Shown: piece by piece, positions 51,911-61,792 of the stretch
Position numbering within the stretch: position 1 is the first letter of the stretch
Layout: the number at the start of each line of letters is the position of its first letter
DNA from: Opitutaceae bacterium
GTDB taxonomy: Bacteria > Verrucomicrobiota > Verrucomicrobiia > Opitutales > Opitutaceae
Assembly (NCBI GenBank): GCA_028284385.1
Contig: JANQRT010000069.1
Span: 248,001 to 312,000 of the forward strand
Reading direction: 5' to 3'
Length of the DNA: 64,000 nucleotides
Translations under genes and position numbers: made by a program
Notes under the pieces: generated by a model
Database searches by the model: none
Told to the model about the DNA's origin: nothing
What the model saw: the letters and a program-made list of their open reading frames with translations, nothing else

Positions 51911-53344
51911 ATGAATATCTATAGAGGAAAAACAGGAATACTGGGTCTTTTGATCCTATGCCTGATTGGCTCTGAATTCGCCTCAGGGCAAAGGCAGCCA
52001 AGAGGGAACCGGGGAGGAGATAACGACAACAATCCAGGCCAGCAAGGACCCAACGGAAATCGAGGAGTGCCAGATCCATTGGAGGATGCTGACTTTTACG
52101 AGAACAACGAGCATCCAGAGGACAAAGTGATACTGGGAAACCTGCTCTTCTATGATAAGATTCTGAGCGGAAATATGAACATCTCCTGCGCTACGTGTCA
52201 TCATGCCATGGCGGATACAGGAGATGGTCTTTCGCTAGGGGTCGGCGAAGGCGGAATTGGACTTGGCATCACGCGAGTTCTTGGCATTGGCGAAGATGCG
52301 GTGCATGAACGCATTCCGAGGAACGCTCCTGCCTTGTCGGCCATAGGAGCCAGAGAATTCGATACTATCTTTCACGATGGCCGCATCCAAATAGATGATA
52401 CCATGCCATCTGGCATAGCGAGTCCGGCTGGCGAAGATCTGCCTGAAGGCTTGGATAACGTGTTAGCAGCCCAAGCTCTTTTCCCACTAACCTCGGGAGC
52501 GGAGATGGCCGGACAGGCAGGCGAAAACCCGGTAGGTACCGCTGCGGCAAATGGCAATATAGCTGGACCGGATGGAGTGTGGCAGCTAATCACAGAGCGC
52601 TTGAGAGCCAATGCGGCCTACGTGGATTTATTTCAAGCGGCGTACGGTGATGTATCTGTCGCGGGAGACATCACTATCGTGCACGCGGCCAATGCCATTG
52701 CGGCTTTCGAAGCCTCTAGCTGGCCATCGAATAACACGCCCTTCGATCGCTTTTTGAGAGGAGACAATTCGGCTCTTAGCAATCTGGAAAGACAGGGCAT
52801 GCGACTGTTTTATGGAGGAGCTCGCTGCTCGACCTGCCACTCCGGCTCCTTGCTGAGCGATTTCGAATTCCATGCCATAGCCATGCCTCAACTAGGACCG
52901 GGTAAAGGCGTGGGAGTGAATGGCATTGAAGATTTCGGCCGAGAGCTGGTAACAGGCGACCCCGATCATCGCTACGAATTTCGCACCCCACCACTGCGAA
53001 ATGTGGCATTAACAGCCCCCTATGGACATTCGGGCGCCTACGACACGCTAGAGGCCATCGTCACTCATTACACCGATCCGGAAGGTTTGCTCAGAGACTA
53101 TGACCGTAGCAACTTTGTGGCGCCGAGTAGGGAAGATTTGGATGCGATCGATTTTGCGGTGATGGACAACCCGGAATTGGTCGACGAAATAGCGGATGCG
53201 AACCAGTTAAGAAGAGGCATCTTGCAGGAAGAGGATGTTCCAGCAGTCGTAGCCTTCTTAAGATCGCTAACCGATTCTGACATCCAAGACCTAAGGCATA
53301 ATGTTCCCAGCGAAGTCCCAAGCGGATTACCTGTATTCGATTGA
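51911..53344 (+). CDS. Dihaem cytochrome c peroxidase / MauG-like protein, exported
   Basis: A 477-residue protein with a signal peptide (about 26 residues, ending EFASG) and a Gly/Asn/Pro-rich stretch (28-52). Two c-type haem sites: C93-A-T-C-H97 and C306-S-T-C-H310. The layout and the TPPLRNVALTAPYGHSGAYD segment are those of the CCP/MauG family, which reduces hydrogen peroxide or modifies substrates in the periplasm. It is followed by a terminator-like hairpin and then an OmpR-type two-component system, which may respond to related stress; that link is inference. Confidence 0.93.
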   Translation: MNIYRGKTGILGLLILCLIGSEFASGQRQPRGNRGGDNDNNPGQQGPNGNRGVPDPLEDADFYENNEHPEDKVILGNLLFYDKILSGNMNISCATCHHAMADTGDGLSLGVGEGGIGLGITRVLGIGEDAVHERIPRNAPALSAIGAREFDTIFHDGRIQIDDTMPSGIASPAGEDLPEGLDNVLAAQALFPLTSGAEMAGQAGENPVGTAAANGNIAGPDGVWQLITERLRANAAYVDLFQAAYGDVSVAGDITIVHAANAIAAFEASSWPSNNTPFDRFLRGDNSALSNLERQGMRLFYGGARCSTCHSGSLLSDFEFHAIAMPQLGPGKGVGVNGIEDFGRELVTGDPDHRYEFRTPPLRNVALTAPYGHSGAYDTLEAIVTHYTDPEGLLRDYDRSNFVAPSREDLDAIDFAVMDNPELVDEIADANQLRRGILQEEDVPAVVAFLRSLTDSDIQDLRHNVPSEVPSGLPVFD

Positions 53345-53442
53345 AGTAGATTTTTGAATACGTTTAGGAAACTAGAAAGGGTTTATGTCGCTCGCGCATC
53401 ACTAGGTGAAACTAGTCCATTACAGTATACTACGATATTGTC

Positions 53443-53479
53443 AAAGACCCCGTCCATCTGCGACGGGGATCTTTGTTTT
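53443..53479 (+). terminator. Rho-independent terminator after the peroxidase gene
   Basis: The stem AAAGA-CCCCGTC pairs with GACGGGG-(A)-TCTTT around the loop CATCTGC, about 12 bp with one bulge, followed by GTTTT. It lies about 100 bases downstream of the peroxidase stop codon and separates it from the response regulator. Confidence 0.7.
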
Positions 53480-53541
53480 CGCTTCACAATAGAAGCGTAT
53501 CGTTCAGATTCATTCCTAGGCGGAGCTCAAAACGTCGATCT

Positions 53542-54201
53542 ATGAAAATCCTCATTGTGGAAGACAATCAGCGCTTGCGACGCAGCATGCTCGAATACAC
53601 GCGAGCAGAAGGATGCGTGGCGGACTCCGCAAGCGACGGCGAAGAGGGTTTGTACAAAGCGATGAATTGGGACTACGATCTGATCTTGCTCGACGTGATG
53701 ATGCCAAAGATTGATGGCTGGGAAATGCTGCGACAGATTCGCGAGCAAAAAGATACTCCCGTAATCCTGGTAACCGCTCGCGATCAGATAGACGATCGTG
53801 TGCGCGGCCTGGACGATGGCGCTGACGACTATTTGGTAAAGCCCTTTGAGATGAGAGAGCTCATGGCTCGGATCCGAGCGAATCTGCGCAGAGTGGAAAA
53901 CAGCCCCAAGCCGTGCTTAAAAGCTGGAGACATTGTGGTAAATACAGTTAAACGGCAGGCTTACTTCAAGGATGAGTCAGTGGAACTGACAGCTCGTGAA
54001 TACACTCTACTCGAGATGTTCATGTACAAACAAAACGAGGTATTGTCTCGAGAGTACATATACGATCATCTCTTCGACGAAAGCGATGAGACCGTATCCA
54101 ACATGCTCGAGGTATACGTCTATAAATTGAGATCGAAGTTCGGCAAGGATTCCATTCAAACGCGTCGCGGTCTAGGCTATGTTTTTATGCCGGATTCGTG
54201 A
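53542..54201 (+). CDS. OmpR/PhoB family response regulator
   Basis: A 219-residue regulator from the ATG at 53542. Receiver domain with the acidic pocket VEDNQ, phospho-Asp51 in DLILLDVMMP, and Thr/Lys in VTARDQI and YLVKPFE. A winged-helix C-terminal domain ends VSNMLEVYVYKLRSKFGKDS and TRRGLGYVF. It should act as a phosphorylation-dependent transcription factor paired with the histidine kinase 21 bp downstream. An upstream in-frame ATG at 53473 overlaps the terminator hairpin and is not the likely start. Confidence 0.95.
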   Translation: MKILIVEDNQRLRRSMLEYTRAEGCVADSASDGEEGLYKAMNWDYDLILLDVMMPKIDGWEMLRQIREQKDTPVILVTARDQIDDRVRGLDDGADDYLVKPFEMRELMARIRANLRRVENSPKPCLKAGDIVVNTVKRQAYFKDESVELTAREYTLLEMFMYKQNEVLSREYIYDHLFDESDETVSNMLEVYVYKLRSKFGKDSIQTRRGLGYVFMPDS

Positions 54202-54222
54202 AGAAAGTCCTTATCATTCGCC

Positions 54223-55707
54223 ATGATACGTTCCATCCGATCTCAAGCCCAGCTCTACTATGGCAGTCTCGTTGTCGCCTTAATGGTCTTGATACTGATT
54301 GGATTCAATTACTACGAACGGTTTGTTCGTTTGAGAACGCTAGACGAGCAAATCAGCGAGCAACTGGCTTTAGCGCGACCTCTGATGTTCGGGGGACCAG
54401 AGGACAGAAGACTCCCGCCCAAAAAGGAGGATCGCGACTTTGAATTTCGAAGACCGGATAGAGGGCGGCCACCACCTCCCGAAGAATTCAACATTCCTCG
54501 CAAGCCCAGGCCTCCCAAACCCCGCAAGGAGACGGAAGCGTCTCTTTTTCGCGAAAGCGAGCAGGGAGAAGATGTAATCGAAAAATTAGTACAAAACGAC
54601 TACTACGTCATTGGCTTCCAACCCAACAGAGAGCAGCTCTTTAGGAGCGAAAACGCTCCGGATGCGAGAATACCGTTTGCCAAGAAACGCGATCGGGAAA
54701 ATTTCCAACGCTGGAGTGGAGATTATCGCGAGGCCATTCAGTTTGGACCTGGGCGCGGCTATTTGCTGGTTGGGACTGACGCGTCTCGACTCCACGAAGG
54801 TTTGAATCGTCTAATGCTGAATTTAACCCTGGCTTGTTTCGCCCTCACTGGAGTAATTTTGGCGTTGGGTTGGGTTCTCATAGGAAGAGCGCTCAGACCC
54901 ATCGACCAGATCACCAAAGTGGCCCAAAGCATTTGCGAGGGTGATAGTAGTCGCAGAATCGATACAAAATCGATTAGAAATGAATTAGGTCCTTTAGGGA
55001 AAATTCTGAATACAACCTTTGATCGACTGGTAAGGTCGGTTCGACAGCAAATCCGTATCACAGCGGACGCCTCTCATGAGTTGCGAACTCCAGTTTCGGT
55101 CATCCTGGCAGATTGCGACCTGGCTTTGAGAAAGGAAAGCTCCGCCGAGAGAAAGCAGGAGGCACTGGAGCTTTGTCGCGAGACCGCTTTGCATATGAAG
55201 CGCTTGATCGAGTCTTTGACCCAAATGGCGCGTTGGGACTCTTCGTCCGAAATATTAAACAAAGAGAGATGCGATTTAAGCCAGATAGCGGAGCAGACTG
55301 CAAAAATGTTCACATCTTTGGCTGAGGAAAAGGATATCGAGGTAGTGCTAGAAACAATGCCATGCATAATTCTCTGCGATCCGCTAGCCATCAAGCAAAC
55401 CTTGGCAAATCTGATCTCCAACGCCATTCACTATAATAAGCCGTCGGGAAAAGTAACCATCCGTACAAGACGTATCGGAAAATCGAATATGGTAGAAATC
55501 GAGGATACGGGAGTGGGAATCGCATCTGAAGACCTGCCCAAAATATTCGAGCGTTTCTACCGCGTAGATAAAGCGCGTGAAATCGAGGAGGGCCACAGCG
55601 GTCTCGGCCTATCGATCAGCAAAGCTATCGTAGAAGCCCACGGCGGCAGTATCGAAGCCTATAGTCAAAAAGGAATCGGCACCCGTTTTGTCGTTCAGCT
55701 TCCGTAG
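54223..55707 (+). CDS. Sensor histidine kinase
   Basis: A 494-residue membrane kinase. Two transmembrane helices (about 12-29 and 199-222) flank a periplasmic domain of 170 residues whose first half is full of Pro, Arg and Lys (for example RGRPPPPEEFNIPRKPRPPK). HAMP domain about 223-275, HisKA with ASHELRTPVS (phospho-His285), N-box NLISNAIHYNKPSG, then DTGVGIASEDLPKIFERFY and GLGLSIS. It forms a pair with the response regulator upstream. The signal is unknown; the charged Pro-rich loop could bind an anionic ligand or metal, which is speculation. Confidence 0.95.
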   Translation: MIRSIRSQAQLYYGSLVVALMVLILIGFNYYERFVRLRTLDEQISEQLALARPLMFGGPEDRRLPPKKEDRDFEFRRPDRGRPPPPEEFNIPRKPRPPKPRKETEASLFRESEQGEDVIEKLVQNDYYVIGFQPNREQLFRSENAPDARIPFAKKRDRENFQRWSGDYREAIQFGPGRGYLLVGTDASRLHEGLNRLMLNLTLACFALTGVILALGWVLIGRALRPIDQITKVAQSICEGDSSRRIDTKSIRNELGPLGKILNTTFDRLVRSVRQQIRITADASHELRTPVSVILADCDLALRKESSAERKQEALELCRETALHMKRLIESLTQMARWDSSSEILNKERCDLSQIAEQTAKMFTSLAEEKDIEVVLETMPCIILCDPLAIKQTLANLISNAIHYNKPSGKVTIRTRRIGKSNMVEIEDTGVGIASEDLPKIFERFYRVDKAREIEEGHSGLGLSISKAIVEAHGGSIEAYSQKGIGTRFVVQLP

Positions 55708-55751
55708 ACCGATAAGGATTCGAGGGACGACCAATAATCGTAGCTAATTAT

Positions 55752-55785
55752 AAAAAAAACGCCGCCAGGCTTTCGCTTGGCGGCG
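55752..55785 (-). terminator. Rho-independent terminator of the TonB-dependent receptor gene
   Basis: An 11-bp stem (CGCCGCCAGGC with GCTTGGCGGCG, one G-T pair) with a TTTC loop on the plus strand. On the minus strand it is followed by a run of eight T. It lies 30 bases after the receptor stop codon and so ends that transcript. Confidence 0.85.
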
Positions 55786-55815
55786 CTAGAAATATTAAGC
55801 GACTAAATCAACCAC

Positions 55816-58800
55816 TTAGAAAGAGAAGGTGTTAGTGATCGACCATGTCGTTGGAGGTTCAACACGGAATACACCATATTCTCCATCCGGGTTCGACGCA
55901 GTCGGGATGAGACCTTCGCTTGAGAAGGCATTGTTAACGCCAAGTCTCATGCGCCAATCCATCTTCAGTCTTTCGATGCGCTGCTTGTAGGTCACCCAGA
56001 AATCGACACGATCATTGCTTGGACCTTCGAAAAGTCTGGTGACGTCTTGAGTGAGCGAGCCCGTTTCATCACGCTTCAAACCGGTACCGAGGAAAGACGA
56101 GTCTTCCCAACGATAAGCCGCGCCGACGGCCATACGCTTGAATGGTCCAGGAGCATTTTCGCCGAGCTGGTAGTTGGTGATGAAGTTCCAACGCCATTCG
56201 CGAAGCTCAGGAGCTGGTAGACCATCGAAGACCGCGAACTTGTTCACATCGTTGATCAAACCGGTAAGGTTCTGGTGCAAGCTGCCATCACGCGGATCAC
56301 GCATTAGGTTGTCGTAGTTCGGCTCAACGCCGATAACTTCGCCGTCTCCGTCAAGAATCGTTCTTTGGCGGTCGCCCAACCAAATCTGACCACCCACATT
56401 GGGATCCAGCCATAGTGGCGTGCGTTGCTCGAGCCAAGAAAGCTCGGGAGCAGCGATATCGCTACGCACCGCCTCGGCCCGCGTACCATTAATCATCATA
56501 CGCCAGTTTCGTGTCGGGTTGTACGCAATTTCGATTTCCATACCTTCAGACTCGGTTTGACCGACGGGAGTCACGATAGCGTTTTGCTGTGGATTACGTG
56601 AAGACCATTCGCTGGTGACAATGGTCGTCTCTGTGAAACTGCCATCCCCGTTGTCTACATAGAACTGCTGCTCTCTTCCACCAGGGATGGATTCCTCAAA
56701 CTCGTACGCGGTAAGAAAACCTTGAGGCGGAGCTGGAATACCAGCTGCTGCAATTTCTTCCGGCGTATTCCATTCCAAGACGCTCACCCAAATGTTGTTT
56801 GGACGACCCTTTGGATTTTCGCTGGCGCCCACCTGAGTGGACTCGAAGAAATTCACCTTGAGATCGAGCTTGTTGTTAAGCCCCCGGAGCGAGAAGCCGA
56901 AGTCTTTGGTATCGCCCGCTTGTTGCGGCAAACGCTCACCGAAGATCGTCGTGCGCGTTCCACCAGCCACAAAGTTGCTCGATGTGTTGTAGTGGAAGCT
57001 CAGATTCATACCATCTGGGAGCTTTTCGTTGATGAACTGAGGCGTGTGGGCTACGATACTAAAACCAGTAGTCTTTTGGCCGTCGATATCGAGGTTGGCC
57101 ACGGTTGGGATGTCTTGGAATCCGTTTTCAAGTCCACGACTGCCAGTCGTGGTACCGTAGTCGAATACCGTTACATCGTCCCAACGCCAAGAGGCCGTAG
57201 TCACAATGTTGTTATTGGCGAAATGGCTTTGCAGAATCGCTACTTGAGATTCAACTTCTGAATACGAAGCGCGTCCGCCCCAAGTCCATGTCTGACTTGG
57301 ATCGTCTAGGTACTCGTAAAAAGTTGTGCTCAGGGTGCCGCGCTCCACGTTGTCCAGCTTAGTTTGGATGTTAGCACGCGTTGTAGGAGCAAAATGATCC
57401 GCGCCCAAAGAAGCAGCGCGAGCTCCGTTCCACGCAATCACGTCGGTCAGCACATCGGGTACACGCTGGATCACGTTAACACCTTTGATGTTGAAATCAC
57501 TGGTGTTGGCGATGTCCAGAAGGGAGCCGCTCACATAGGAGATAAGCTGACTACGCTGGATGCCGCCCACGTTATTCTGAGTTACATCACGGTTTTCGGT
57601 GAAGCTGTGAAACTCGGGTCCCGCAACGGCTGCCATATGCGTTTCCTGCTGGAAGTTGATCTTGCTGCGAGAGCCGTTGAGCGTGAAGACGTGCTTGCCG
57701 AGCTTAGAGGCCCAACCATCGCTCTTTTCAGCAAAGTCGAGCTGGTAGAAGCCAGTGAAGCGAGTCGATTCGCGCCAAGTGCGTTGCGGCTCCGCGAAAG
57801 CGTTACCACCGGTGTAGGCGCGGCCGACATTAGGATTCGGCGAACCATCAGCCAAGCGCAGCTGATTGTCGATGTTCAGCTGATTTACACGGCTGAACTT
57901 AACCAGGCTATCGCCGTAGAACTGATCGTCATACGCGAGCTCGATACCAAGGTCGCCTTCCAGAAAAGTCTGCTCAAGCGAGATGTTAAAGTGCTCCATG
58001 TCGCCTTGCTCCATCTTGTTTGGCGTTTCTTGAAGCGCCGTGCGGTAATCGAAGAAACCTCGATCAGTGATGACTTGCTTAGGATAGAAATTCGCCAAGT
58101 CAGGAGCGAGTCCGCGAGCGCTTGGATAGCTGCCCACCGGCCATTCGAAGAGCGTACGCAAATCAGACGGATTGTACCATTGGGTGTCGGCTCCGCCAGG
58201 CCAGCCGTCTGAACCGCCAGCAGGGTCGCTCAAGCGTACTTGCATACCTTGAGGTGATCCATTCACGCCACCGGGCTCAGAACTGTTAGGATCGGGGAAA
58301 ATAATTGTGAGTCGCCTTCCATCGTTAGCAACGAGTTCGCCACCACCCATTAGATTCGGGTATCCATCTGGATTTCCGCGCCAAAGGTTATTCGATTGCT
58401 CGAGAGGAATTGGATTTCCTGCTACCCAATCGTTCAGACTGGAATAGTAACGAGCGGTAACGCCATCGTAGAGAGGCTTACCCATTTCCACCCAGGGTGT
58501 GATATTGTCATGCGGAGGGCTGGTATTTGGACGAGCCGCACGGATTTCGCCTTCAGACCAGAAAGCGCGCAGGAAGGTGTTTTCAGTTGGTTTGAAAAGC
58601 ACATCGGCGAAGTAACGCGTATCACGTTCGTAGGCGCCTCTTTGCTCCCAAGCTATGTCTTCGCTCAACCCAATCAGGCGAAGGGCCAACTTGTCCTCGA
58701 TGAGGCTGCGATTGATGTCGAAGACATAGCGATCGCTTCCCCAATCGTCATGCCTCGTTTGAATCTCCACCGAATTTCTGAAATTCGCTCGCTTCAAACC

Positions 58801-59370
58801 GGCATCCAAAACGCCGCCAGGAGAACCTAAACCGAAGAGGGCCGCATTCGCCCCGCGACTGACGGTGACGCGATTGATATTGAAGCCATCGAACGGTCTA
58901 TCAGTGATGAAAAGGTTCATCGTCAAGTCAGCCCGAGCAAGACCACGCACACGAGTCTCGGTTTGCTGACGCGCATTGGTACGTTCCTCGCGAACCTGGC
59001 CATCGTTTTCGAATGTCTTAGCCGCTTGGTAGTTCCCGTTCAGACCAACGGCTTCAGTGCCGCCAGTGTAGGTTAGCAGGGACTCGATATCGGTCGCTCC
59101 AATATCATCCATGAATTCCTTAGTCGCTACGGAGATCGAAGCGCCTACGTCCTTCAGACTCGTTTTGAGACGAGTACCAGCCAGTGTACTGGTAGCACGA
59201 TAACCCGTATCTTCAGAACCATCAACAGAGAAGGGAGAAAGCTCAAACACTTCGTCATCTTCTGGAGTTTCTTGACCGTGAAGAGGGACAAGGTACGCCA
59301 ACCCTAGAGCCAGCGGTATGAAGTAGCGAGGGGAGAGAGATCGCCTGCGCTTCGATTGTTGTCCTGTCAT
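55816..59370 (-). CDS. TonB-dependent outer membrane receptor
   Basis: About 1184 residues from the ATG at 59370 (TTG at 59379 in frame). Signal peptide RYFIPLALGLAYLVPLHGQE, then FELSPFSVDGSEDTGYRATS, the same mature N-terminus as the receptor at 17034, then a plug (TLAGTRLKTSLKDVGASISV, VTVSRGANAALFGLGSPGG) and a long beta-barrel ending in TWSITNTFSF. No N-terminal signalling extension. The first of two LacI genes is divergent upstream, and the substrate is probably a sugar polymer or other large compound. It is one of the two largest proteins here. Confidence 0.95.
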   Translation of the reverse strand: MTGQQSKRRRSLSPRYFIPLALGLAYLVPLHGQETPEDDEVFELSPFSVDGSEDTGYRATSTLAGTRLKTSLKDVGASISVATKEFMDDIGATDIESLLTYTGGTEAVGLNGNYQAAKTFENDGQVREERTNARQQTETRVRGLARADLTMNLFITDRPFDGFNINRVTVSRGANAALFGLGSPGGVLDAGLKRANFRNSVEIQTRHDDWGSDRYVFDINRSLIEDKLALRLIGLSEDIAWEQRGAYERDTRYFADVLFKPTENTFLRAFWSEGEIRAARPNTSPPHDNITPWVEMGKPLYDGVTARYYSSLNDWVAGNPIPLEQSNNLWRGNPDGYPNLMGGGELVANDGRRLTIIFPDPNSSEPGGVNGSPQGMQVRLSDPAGGSDGWPGGADTQWYNPSDLRTLFEWPVGSYPSARGLAPDLANFYPKQVITDRGFFDYRTALQETPNKMEQGDMEHFNISLEQTFLEGDLGIELAYDDQFYGDSLVKFSRVNQLNIDNQLRLADGSPNPNVGRAYTGGNAFAEPQRTWRESTRFTGFYQLDFAEKSDGWASKLGKHVFTLNGSRSKINFQQETHMAAVAGPEFHSFTENRDVTQNNVGGIQRSQLISYVSGSLLDIANTSDFNIKGVNVIQRVPDVLTDVIAWNGARAASLGADHFAPTTRANIQTKLDNVERGTLSTTFYEYLDDPSQTWTWGGRASYSEVESQVAILQSHFANNNIVTTASWRWDDVTVFDYGTTTGSRGLENGFQDIPTVANLDIDGQKTTGFSIVAHTPQFINEKLPDGMNLSFHYNTSSNFVAGGTRTTIFGERLPQQAGDTKDFGFSLRGLNNKLDLKVNFFESTQVGASENPKGRPNNIWVSVLEWNTPEEIAAAGIPAPPQGFLTAYEFEESIPGGREQQFYVDNGDGSFTETTIVTSEWSSRNPQQNAIVTPVGQTESEGMEIEIAYNPTRNWRMMINGTRAEAVRSDIAAPELSWLEQRTPLWLDPNVGGQIWLGDRQRTILDGDGEVIGVEPNYDNLMRDPRDGSLHQNLTGLINDVNKFAVFDGLPAPELREWRWNFITNYQLGENAPGPFKRMAVGAAYRWEDSSFLGTGLKRDETGSLTQDVTRLFEGPSNDRVDFWVTYKQRIERLKMDWRMRLGVNNAFSSEGLIPTASNPDGEYGVFRVEPPTTWSITNTFSF

Positions 59371-59591
59371 TTTATTCAAGTTTATAGCATTAGAGGTTAG
59401 TCAGTTCCGCTTCGAAAAGCCACAGATACGCAACCCGCAAAATGTCATGCGGCCAGCGGAAATGGGGATGGGATCAATTTGTAGTAGAATATCACCTACA
59501 CGCCTTATCGAAAGCGGGGTATCAGAGTCGAAATTCATAATGGATCTTGACCTTGACGGCACCACGCTCTTGTAGTGCAAGTCGTAACATA

Positions 59592-60620
59592 ATGAATCGA
59601 CGAGCAACTATGCAGGACATTGCGGAAAGGACTGGGCTTTCCTGTTCCACGGTAAGCCGAGCCCTGCGAAACCACCCAAGTATTAGCCTCGCTTCTAAGG
59701 AGCGGGTTAGGCTAGTCGCGGAAGAAATAGGATTCGCTAAGAATCCACTCATTTCAGCTCTAGTCAGCCAGTTTCATCGGTCGCGTCCCGCCAATTTCGC
59801 CTCTACCATAGCTTTAGTGCACTGCCTCCCCTGGGGCACAGCTCTGCATCCACACATGCATCAGTTTCTTGAGGCTGCCAAAAAACAAGCCCAGCAGTTC
59901 GGCTACGAATTAGAAGAATTTCACCTGAACGAGCCGGGAATGACGCCAAAGCGACTCGTCGACATCTTAAAGGCTCGAGGCATCCACGGCGTCGTATTCG
60001 AGCACTTCTGGCGGGACAACGTGGAACTGGATATCGATTTGAGCAGCTTCGCCTATGCCGCCATCGGCTCCTCGATGATCCATCCGCAAGCCCATCGAGT
60101 GGATCACCAGCATTTCGAGGAAACTCAAATCATGCTCGATAAGCTACTGGATTATGGATATGAGCGAATCCTCTTCGCCATTTCTCTCGTTTCCGAAAGG
60201 ACGAATGGCATGCGAAGGCTTACCTCTATCGAGCAATTCAGGCGGCATAAGGGCAAAAACATCGAAATCGAAGCCTACACGCCGGAAACGATCGAGGAAA
60301 CGCTTGATGGCCTGGAAAGACGCATCCTGAAACAAAAGCCGGATGCCGTTGTAACGCTACACGCCGTTGTACTAGAAAAATTGCTACAACTAGCCAATGA
60401 GAAAAACTATAATTACGGCATTGCTTGTCTCGGATGGAATCCGGCTAGACCCTATTTTGCAGGAACTGAAGACTCCTGGAGCCGAAAAGGACAGGTAGCG
60501 ATTAACATAGTAGTCGACCAGCTAAACCGAAACGATCTCGGCGTCCCTGAGAATCCATCGCATACGAGCGTCAAATGCAGCTGGAGAGATGGACCGTCCC
60601 TTCCAAACCGCTCAATCTAG
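59592..60620 (+). CDS. LacI family transcriptional regulator
   Basis: About 342 residues from the ATG at 59592. Helix-turn-helix TMQDIAERTGLSCSTVSRAL and hinge SISLASKERVRLVAEEIGF at the N-terminus, followed by a sugar-binding-like sensor domain with KARGIHGVVFEHFW and the typical late GQVAINIVVDQLNRNDLG. Divergent from the TonB-dependent receptor gene and directly followed, 9 bp on, by a paralogue, so the two are likely one transcript controlling the receptor. Confidence 0.93.
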   Translation: MNRRATMQDIAERTGLSCSTVSRALRNHPSISLASKERVRLVAEEIGFAKNPLISALVSQFHRSRPANFASTIALVHCLPWGTALHPHMHQFLEAAKKQAQQFGYELEEFHLNEPGMTPKRLVDILKARGIHGVVFEHFWRDNVELDIDLSSFAYAAIGSSMIHPQAHRVDHQHFEETQIMLDKLLDYGYERILFAISLVSERTNGMRRLTSIEQFRRHKGKNIEIEAYTPETIEETLDGLERRILKQKPDAVVTLHAVVLEKLLQLANEKNYNYGIACLGWNPARPYFAGTEDSWSRKGQVAINIVVDQLNRNDLGVPENPSHTSVKCSWRDGPSLPNRSI

Positions 60621-60629
60621 GATAAGCAT

Positions 60630-61685
60630 ATGCAGCAAACGAAAATTCCTTCCATGCAGGCGATTGCCAAACTTGCGAGCGTATCCAAAATGACAGTGAG
60701 CCGCATTCTCTCGGGCAACACGAATCACAGACCGGAAACGATTGCGAAAGTCAAAAAGGCTGCACGCGAACTAGGCTACTCGAAACACCCCATGGTGTCC
60801 TCATTGATGTCCAATCTCAGATCGGGCGGGGACGCCACCTTCAACGCGAAGATCGCCATTATCCACTGCAATCCCAAAGAGTCGCTCTGGCAACCGAACA
60901 TGACCCTTTTTCACAATGCGGCGAAAAAACAGGCGAAGGAAAAGGGGTATTCAATCGAGTCCTACAGTTTCCATGATCCGGAACGCGACCCGGAAGCCTT
61001 GCTCAACCATCTCAAGCAGAATCGCGTTCAAGGCATTATTTGGGACCAGTTTAGAAATACGGAAACCGAGTTGAATCTAGACCTCTCCAGCTTTGCATCC
61101 ATCGCCATAGGATTTTCTATCACCAAGCCCGATCTCAATAGAGTTCATTGCGATCAGCTCAGAGCAACTCAACTAGCATTTCGCCAGTTACGAAAACTTG
61201 GATACAAGCGAATCTGTCTAGCCATTCTCAAAAGATCAGATCAATTAATCGATTTTCGAAGAACTTCCGCCCTAATTGTCGAGCAAAAATGGATACCGAA
61301 AGAAGATCGCGTTCCGCCGTTGGAAAGCCCCACCCTGAGCGGGTTAAAGCGGAAGCTCTCGAATTGCATCCGGAAATACAACCCTGAAGTGGTAGTTTCC
61401 CTACACTCCGAACTTCATCATTACCTTCTCCAAAAAGGATTCTCGATTCCCGATCAAATAGGCTTCGCCCACCTCAATGCGCTCAGTTGCCCGAAACCTT
61501 TTGCCGGCATCGATTGCAACTGGGAGACGCGGGGGGAAATAGCGGTAAACCAGATCATCGATATGCTGAATCGAAACGAGCGCGGCATCCCTAAGGATCC
61601 TTACATCACCTATGTCCAAGGTAAATGGATGGATGGCCCAACCGTTAGATCAAAACAGGCAGGAGAGGGAAAAAGGCTAGACTGA
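60630..61685 (+). CDS. LacI family transcriptional regulator, tandem paralogue
   Basis: A 351-residue protein with helix-turn-helix SMQAIAKLASVSKMTVSRIL at the N-terminus and a sensor domain resembling that of the upstream gene (NRVQGIIWDQFRNTETELNL and ETRGEIAVNQIIDMLNRNER parallel its neighbour). The two share the same unusual sensor phrases but have clearly diverged, so they probably recognise related but different ligands. It overlaps no gene and lies 9 bp after the first LacI gene. Confidence 0.93.
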   Translation: MQQTKIPSMQAIAKLASVSKMTVSRILSGNTNHRPETIAKVKKAARELGYSKHPMVSSLMSNLRSGGDATFNAKIAIIHCNPKESLWQPNMTLFHNAAKKQAKEKGYSIESYSFHDPERDPEALLNHLKQNRVQGIIWDQFRNTETELNLDLSSFASIAIGFSITKPDLNRVHCDQLRATQLAFRQLRKLGYKRICLAILKRSDQLIDFRRTSALIVEQKWIPKEDRVPPLESPTLSGLKRKLSNCIRKYNPEVVVSLHSELHHYLLQKGFSIPDQIGFAHLNALSCPKPFAGIDCNWETRGEIAVNQIIDMLNRNERGIPKDPYITYVQGKWMDGPTVRSKQAGEGKRLD

Positions 61686-61792
61686 AAACGCCTTTCAAAG
61701 AGTGGTGGAGATCTAGGTCGAGCCTCCATGAATAAAAGCTAAAGTTCGCATTTGCATTTACAGTCTTCAGGCCGAATAATGGATGCCTCGAT

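Noticed and set aside
51660..51924. Two short overlapping open frames upstream of the peroxidase gene
   Set aside because: No family resemblance, no start signal, and one runs into the peroxidase start.
57364..58212. Open frame of 282 codons on the plus strand
   Set aside because: Antisense to the TonB-dependent receptor; no motif or ribosome-binding site.
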